A DNA stretch of 10,120 nucleotides, taken from the NCBI GenBank assembly GCA_029287555.1, contig JARFQX010000280.1, forward strand, positions 1-10,120. The letters run 5' to 3'. This DNA comes from Rubripirellula sp. Its GTDB lineage: Bacteria; Planctomycetota; Planctomycetia; Pirellulales; Pirellulaceae. Positions 1 through 6,200 of the stretch are shown one piece after another. Each line of letters starts with the position of its first letter. Positions within the stretch are counted from its first letter, which is position 1. The notes beneath the pieces are model-generated. The model made no database searches. It was given only the letters and a program-made list of their open reading frames with translations, and was not told the origin of the DNA. A program made the translations under genes and the position numbers.

Positions 1-2
1 GC

Positions 3-206
3 GGTGGTGGGGGTGACGGTGGTGCCGGCGGCGGTGGCGGTGGCGGCGGCGGCTCAAGCGATCAGGGTCTTCCGCTGACGGGCTTCGTCAGTTGGACCGG
101 TCTCGACGGCGGCCGCGGCGGAGACGGTGGCGATGGCGGCGATGGCGGCGACGGCGGTCGCGGTGGACGCGGCGGTGACGGCGGGGCCGGCGGCGGCGGC
201 GGCGGC
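3..206 (+). repeat. Gly-rich region with an 11-unit charged GGX triplet tract
   Basis: Residues 1-19 are almost pure Gly. Positions 108-206 then read as eleven consecutive GGX triplets, with X running R, D, D, D, D, R, R, D, A, G, G. At the DNA level this is a low-complexity GGC/GAT-rich tract with 3-, 6- and 9-base periodicity. GGX protein tracts are known from mycobacterial PE_PGRS proteins and Gly-rich adhesins, where a polyglycine-II-like or solenoid-loop structure has been proposed. The tract is followed by a strand-like segment (AFEIIAAGRLSVSAD, 207-251), a pattern usual for Gly-rich loops between beta-solenoid rungs. The repeat is clear; the fold is inferred. Confidence 0.85.
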
Positions 207-3200
207 GCCTTCGAGATCATTGCCGCAGGCAGGCTCTCGGTCTCCGCAGACACCAACGGCAACTCCACCTGGACGCGATTCGAAGTGGCCGGCGCCGATG
301 GCTCAGCGCCAGCCAATGACGTGCGCGACGAGGGAAGGAATGAAGGTCGCAACGCAGGGAACACCAACTTGGACCTCGGGCGCAACGCCGGACGCAACGA
401 CGGGCGGACCGATGGCGAGCAAGTCGGTTTCGCCATCGGAACCGCCGCTGGCAACGGTGGCTCGGGAGGACAAGGTGGTTACGGTGGCTCGGGCGGCAGC
501 GGAGGCCAGGGTGGTTTTGGCGCCGCCGGCGCCGGAGGCTCAGGTGGGACGGTCAAGCTTGCCGCTTCCATCTTGGATCTTCCCAATGAGGTTCGTTTCG
601 ATGCCCGCGGCGGGGCCGGAGCGTCAAGCGTCGCCCAAGACGGACGAGTCCTGCTGGGAAGCAACGCGGCGATCTCATCGGTGACCCTCGAAGCGGGACA
701 GGGCAGCGTCAACACGTTCACCGGGAGCGAATCGCCTGGCCTGATCGCAGGCGTCAATCCTTTCATCGCGGGCCAGCCCGTGACGCCCTACCTTGCGGAC
801 TTGCTCGGTGGTGGTGAAGTTTTCGGTTTGCTTGAGAACGTCGATCTGACTCAGCTGCCGCAGATCGATCCCGATACCAATCCCAATGCCCTGGCTGCGG
901 TCCTACGTCTCGATCAGTTCGATATCGATCAAGATCCTTCGACAAGGGACGATTACGAGGGTTACGACATCCTGCTGTGGGTCAATTTGACCGACCGTGT
1001 CCTGGCGAAGCCATCACTCGGCGTGGTCCCCGGCGGATCGCAAGGGAGCTTTACTCAGCCACTGCTGGTCGGCGGCACCACGTTTGATGCGTCATTCGGC
1101 GGATCGCCGGCAAGCGGACCCAATGGTGCAGCGACGCTTGGTGCGATTCAACCCCATGCGGTGTGGGCAACCTTGATTCCAGAGACCGCGGTGACCATCA
1201 ACGCTTCGGTCGACAACACGTTCCTCGCCCTCACGGACGTTCCACTGCAAAACGGCGAGCCCGTCTATTTGAACGATGACGGTCTCGGCTTCGGCACGGA
1301 GCCGGCGTTGAGCGGTCTGAACGCGATCGATTTCAATCCGGTTTACGATCACCTCTATGGCGTCGGCGCGGAGGGGAACGCGTTGGTGGTCCTGAATCCG
1401 GTCGACCGATCCGTGCGTCAAGTTTTCCAAGATGGGTTCGACGGGGTGACGGGGCTCGATGGCGCCTCGACGCTGGCGGTTTCGCCAAACGGTCGCTACG
1501 TGGCAGTCGCGAGTGCGACATCGGACCGAATCGCCGTCTTCGAACATGATGCGGCATCCAACAGCCTGCGATTCAAACGGTCCAGCGTTCACGCCTTCGG
1601 ATCGCAGGCTCCCGTCCTCGAATTCTCCCCCGATAGTCTTCGCCTCTACGGCTCCGTTCCGGGCGGCATCCGAGCGTACGGGGTAAGCCAAACCGGAGGG
1701 CTCGTCAACTTGGACGAAGCGGCCATCGGGCCGTTAACGGATCTGGTTTCCAGTCGTGATGGCAATGTCCTCTACGCGGTGGAATCGTCGTCCAACCGGT
1801 TGTCCGTGTTCCAACAAGAAACCATCGTTTCCATCGTCGATGTGGACGTACAGATCGATATTGAACACGACCGCAATGAAGACCTGGACGTCTTTCTGAT
1901 TAGTCCACGCGGCAGGCAGGTTCAGCTGTTTACGGACGTGGGTGGGACCGGAAACGATTTCCGAAACACCATCCTTGATGATGAGGCGACTCGATCGATC
2001 ACAAGCGGCGTGGCTCCATTCTTTGGAAGTTATCGTCCCGAGTCGCCGTTGTCGGTTCTTGACGGTGAGAGTCCAGACGGATTCTGGAGGCTTCGCGTGA
2101 CGGACGATCGTGATTCCATTTTTGAGCTCGATGATGGCAGGTTGAATCGTTGGTCGTTGACCATCACCACCTCCGATGGAGCGCGTCGCACCTTCTCGCG
2201 ATCCGAGTTCCGCCCAATCGGAGGCTTTAGCGCAAGCACCATTGAGTCGATCCTCTCGATTCCTTCGCTGAGTCCGCCGTTCGCAAGGCCGGTCCAGACG
2301 ATTACCTCCGCCGAAGTCAATGGGTTGAGCGGGGCCTCGGCCATCTCAATCAGCCCCGATGACCGATTCGTTTATGTCGCCGCCACGGGAGAAGATGCGA
2401 TATCGGTCTTTTCTCGGGATTTGATCACTGACAGACTCGAGCAGGTTCAAGTTGCAAGTAACGGCGCGCAGGACGTTCGTGGATTACTGGCCATCAACGA
2501 TCTGACCGTGACTGCTGATGGTCGTTACTTGATGGCAAGCAGTGACATGACCGGCTCGATCTCCGTGTTCGAGCGAGACGCCCAAACTGGCACGATTCGA
2601 TACCTGACTCGCATCCTTGACGGCGTGGCAGGTGTGGACGGCTTAGCAGGCCTGACGCAAATACTCAGCCCGGACTCAACGCAACTCGTTGTTGCCACTC
2701 TGGGCAACGGTCAAAGTCCAGGCGGTCTCTATGCGTTCGAGATCGAATCTCAATCACCGCAACCTCTGCGACTGGTAACTCGATTCGAATCGATGGAAAT
2801 GCTCTCGGTGTCAACGTCCGACAGCAGTGATCGATTGGAGATCCTGACGGCGCCTGGACCGGGCGTGATGACGACCCAGATCAACACCGGCGCTGGTAAC
2901 GATTCGGTCTTCCTGTTCGACGGCAGCCCCGTGACCCGCGTCGATTTGGGTGCGGGGGATGACAACGCGACACTCGAGACGACGACGATCGGCATCGATC
3001 TGCAGGTCGACGGCAAGGCAGGCGAGGATGCGATTCGGCTGAATCGCTCCGGAGAAAATTCGGTCGTCACTCTCCTGGGCGGCGCCGACGAAGATCGATT
3101 CCGGGTCGCCGGAAGCCGACTGCCCGCGTCCGCCACGACGACGATCCTGGGGGACGACGGTGTCGACACGTCGATTGACTTGCTGGAATTTGATCCGGCC

Positions 3201-6200
3201 GGTGGCAACCTCGAACCGCAGCCACCGCTCGCTCAGATCGATGGGAATGTCCAAGTCGTCGACCAGGGCCTTCTGAGCTACCAGACCATCGGCGTTGTTA
3301 GCGCCATCACCCCGCCGTTCATTCGCTTCGTAACCGTGCCGGAGTCCGCTCCGGCCGTTCCCGAGTTGACCGAGTTCTACACGATTTCGGAGGGCCAAGG
3401 GGTGAGCATGGCCGTGGACGTGACGCTGCCACAGGCGGGTGTCGGTCTGGTCGGCGTGGACTGGGATATCGACGGCGACGGGAACTTCAATGATGCGAGC
3501 GGCGAATCGATCTCGTTGAGCTGGGCGCAGCTGAGAGATCTTGGACTTGGCGACGACGGCGTCTATCGGATCGCCGCCCGCGCACTTGATCAGGCCGATC
3601 GACAGAGCATCGAATTTGCCACTCTTATCATCGATAACGTTTCACCCGCCGCCCAAGTTTCACCGGCAGGCAACGCCCAGGTTGGGACGCCGTATCAGAT
3701 CGAGTTCTCGAGCTTCGATCCGGGTTTGGACGACGTCACGAGTTGGCGTGTGGATTGGGGCGATGGAACCGAGGAAGTCTACGGCAGCAACTCGGTTTCA
3801 GCCTCACACACTTACGTTGACGCCGGCGTCTTTGAGATTCAGGTTGAGGTGACCGACGATGACGAGGCAAGCGATCTGGTATTGACCACCGTCACTGTCG
3901 CACCGGCGACGGCCCAATCGCAGCCGACTTTCACCATTACCGAAGGCCAGGCACTTCAACTCGCAGCCAGCGTGATTGGCAATGCAACGTTGTCGTGGGA
4001 TCTCAATGGAGACGGCGACTTCAGCGATGCTAGCGGACAATCCCCGCTGGTCACCTGGTCGGCACTACAAGCCTTGACGCCACCAATCAATGACGACGGC
4101 AGCTACCCGATCCGCGTTCGGTCGACCTATAGCGATGGAAGCAGCGCCGATGCGTCGGCGACCTTGATCGTCACCAATGTCGCCCCGACCGCGGAGCTGG
4201 TTCACGACGGCGCGACGGCCCAAGAAGGGGATACCGTCCGAATCTCACTGAACCGTGTCGACGATGTCTCCGCGGGCGACGTGGCCGATGGATTCCAATA
4301 CTACTTTGACGTGAACAACGACGGTCAATTCGAATTCGGGCCTCAAGACGAGCCGTTCGTGGATCTCGTGGTCGCCGATTCAGGGCTGCGAAGCATCACG
4401 GCTCGCATTCAAGACGACAAAGACTTCAGCCAGTACGTCACCTCGTTTGTGGTCTCCGAAGTGGCGCCGCAGTTGTCCGTCGAGGTCGTCGACGAGAGTG
4501 GCAACCCGCTTGATCCAGCGCTGCAACCACGGGAAGGCGAAACCTACCGGTTGCGTCTGAGCGCCACCGATCCGGGCAATGACCAGATCACAACGTGGAT
4601 CGTTTCCTGGGGTGATGGAACCTCGCAGACAATCGCAGCGGGCACGGCAATCGTCACCAATACGTATCGAGACGACGGTGAATATCGGGCTGTGATCGCT
4701 GCCTATGACGAGGATGGCGAGTACCTGCTTGAGAGATTCGTTACGGTACAAAACGTCGCGCCAACGATCACATTCACGCAACCCGGGCAAGTGAACGAGG
4801 GAGAAACATTCGAGATTCTTCTCGATGCGACCGACCCGGGCGATGACGAGATTGAGCATTGGGAAATCGATTGGGGCGACGGCAGCGGTATCCAAACAAT
4901 CGCTGGCGATTTACGTCGGGCCTCTCACGTTTACCTCGACGCGGCCGCCGCGGACTCAGAGTTTGGCGTTCGCGTGACCGGATACGACGACGGAATCGCG
5001 GCTTTCAGTGAGACGCAACTCATTCGCGTCCGAAACTTGGCTCCCACCGCAACGCTCTCGGTGAGTCAAACAGATCTCGTCGAGGGCGGCGAGGTGACAC
5101 TCACGATCGGATCGCCGGTCGACCCGGGGAACGATACCGTCATCGAGTACGTGATCGACTGGGGCGACGGCAAACAGCAGACGATCCAGGCGCCCACGCC
5201 AACCATCGCCGCGGACGGCAGCGAGCGAATAGCACCCGTCCGTCTCCAGCATGTTTACACCGATGGCGATGCGACGCGGATCATTCGCGTCGCGGCTGGC
5301 GACGAAGACGGCCAATTCTTCATCGATCAGGAATTGCAGGTTCATGTCGCGAACGTCGCACCGACGCTGTTGGTCAGCGGAGCAGATCGCGTCACACAAG
5401 GCCAAGTCTACGAGTTGCTGCTCGGCCAAGCGGAGGACCCCGGCGCGGACACGGTTTTGGAGTATCGGGTCGACTGGGGCGATGGCACCGCCGAGGAGTC
5501 CTATCCAAGCCCGGGTCTCGTCACCCACGTCTATAACACCGGCGCGTCGCGATCCATCGTCGTCACGCTGGTCGACGAGGATGGTGCGCAGGTCGCGGCG
5601 ATCAAAGAGGTGTTCGTGAATTCCATCCCCCTCGCTGCGGACGACGAGGATTTGGTGGCGGAGGGAGGTTCGATCCGAATCGACTTAACGGCGAATGATC
5701 TCGATCCAGAGGGACAACTGCGCAACGATTCGATCGTCGTCACCGACGGCCCGATCAATGGAACACTGCTGGTCAACTCCGATGGCACCGTGGATTATTC
5801 GCACGACGGCAGCGAGACACTGGAGGATTCATTCCGGTACACAGTTGTGGACGTCGACGGCGCCGTTTCGCAAGTGGCCACGGTTCGCATCGCGATTACT
5901 CCCGTCAATGACCTGCCCGTTGCCGGCGAGGATTCAGCGACGGTGCAAGAGGGAGCGACCACGGGCATTGATCTTGTCGCAAACGACTTCGATGCCGACG
6001 GCGCCCTCGACCTCAACTCCATCACGATCGTCCGCGGGCCCAGCCACGGAACCCTTGTTCTTAATGGCGATGGCACCGTCGACTTCGCCCATGACGGCAG
6101 TGAAAGCGAAACCGATACGTTCGACTACGTGATCCGAGATGATCAGGGCGGTCTTTCGGCTCGCGGCAGCGTGACCATCACCATCCTGCCGGTCAACGAT

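Noticed and set aside
285..287. GTG as start codon of the giant gene
   Set aside because: The same frame is open to the window edge and codes for matching Gly-rich repeats; this GTG is an internal Val.
127..684. Plus-strand Ala/Pro-rich open frame of 185 codons in another frame
   Set aside because: It is a shadow of the GC-rich GGX coding sequence, with low-complexity composition and no domain.
1308..2792. Calling the propeller a functional 6-phosphogluconolactonase
   Set aside because: Only the blade pattern is visible. The context is a giant exported protein, a P-domain interrupts the fold, and no active-site residues can be assigned.
3471..3509. Dockerin or EF-hand reading of DIDGDGNFNDASG
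   Set aside because: It is a single loop within a PKD-sized beta-rich unit, without the paired helix-loop repeats of a dockerin. The same loop recurs in PKD unit 3 at the equivalent place.
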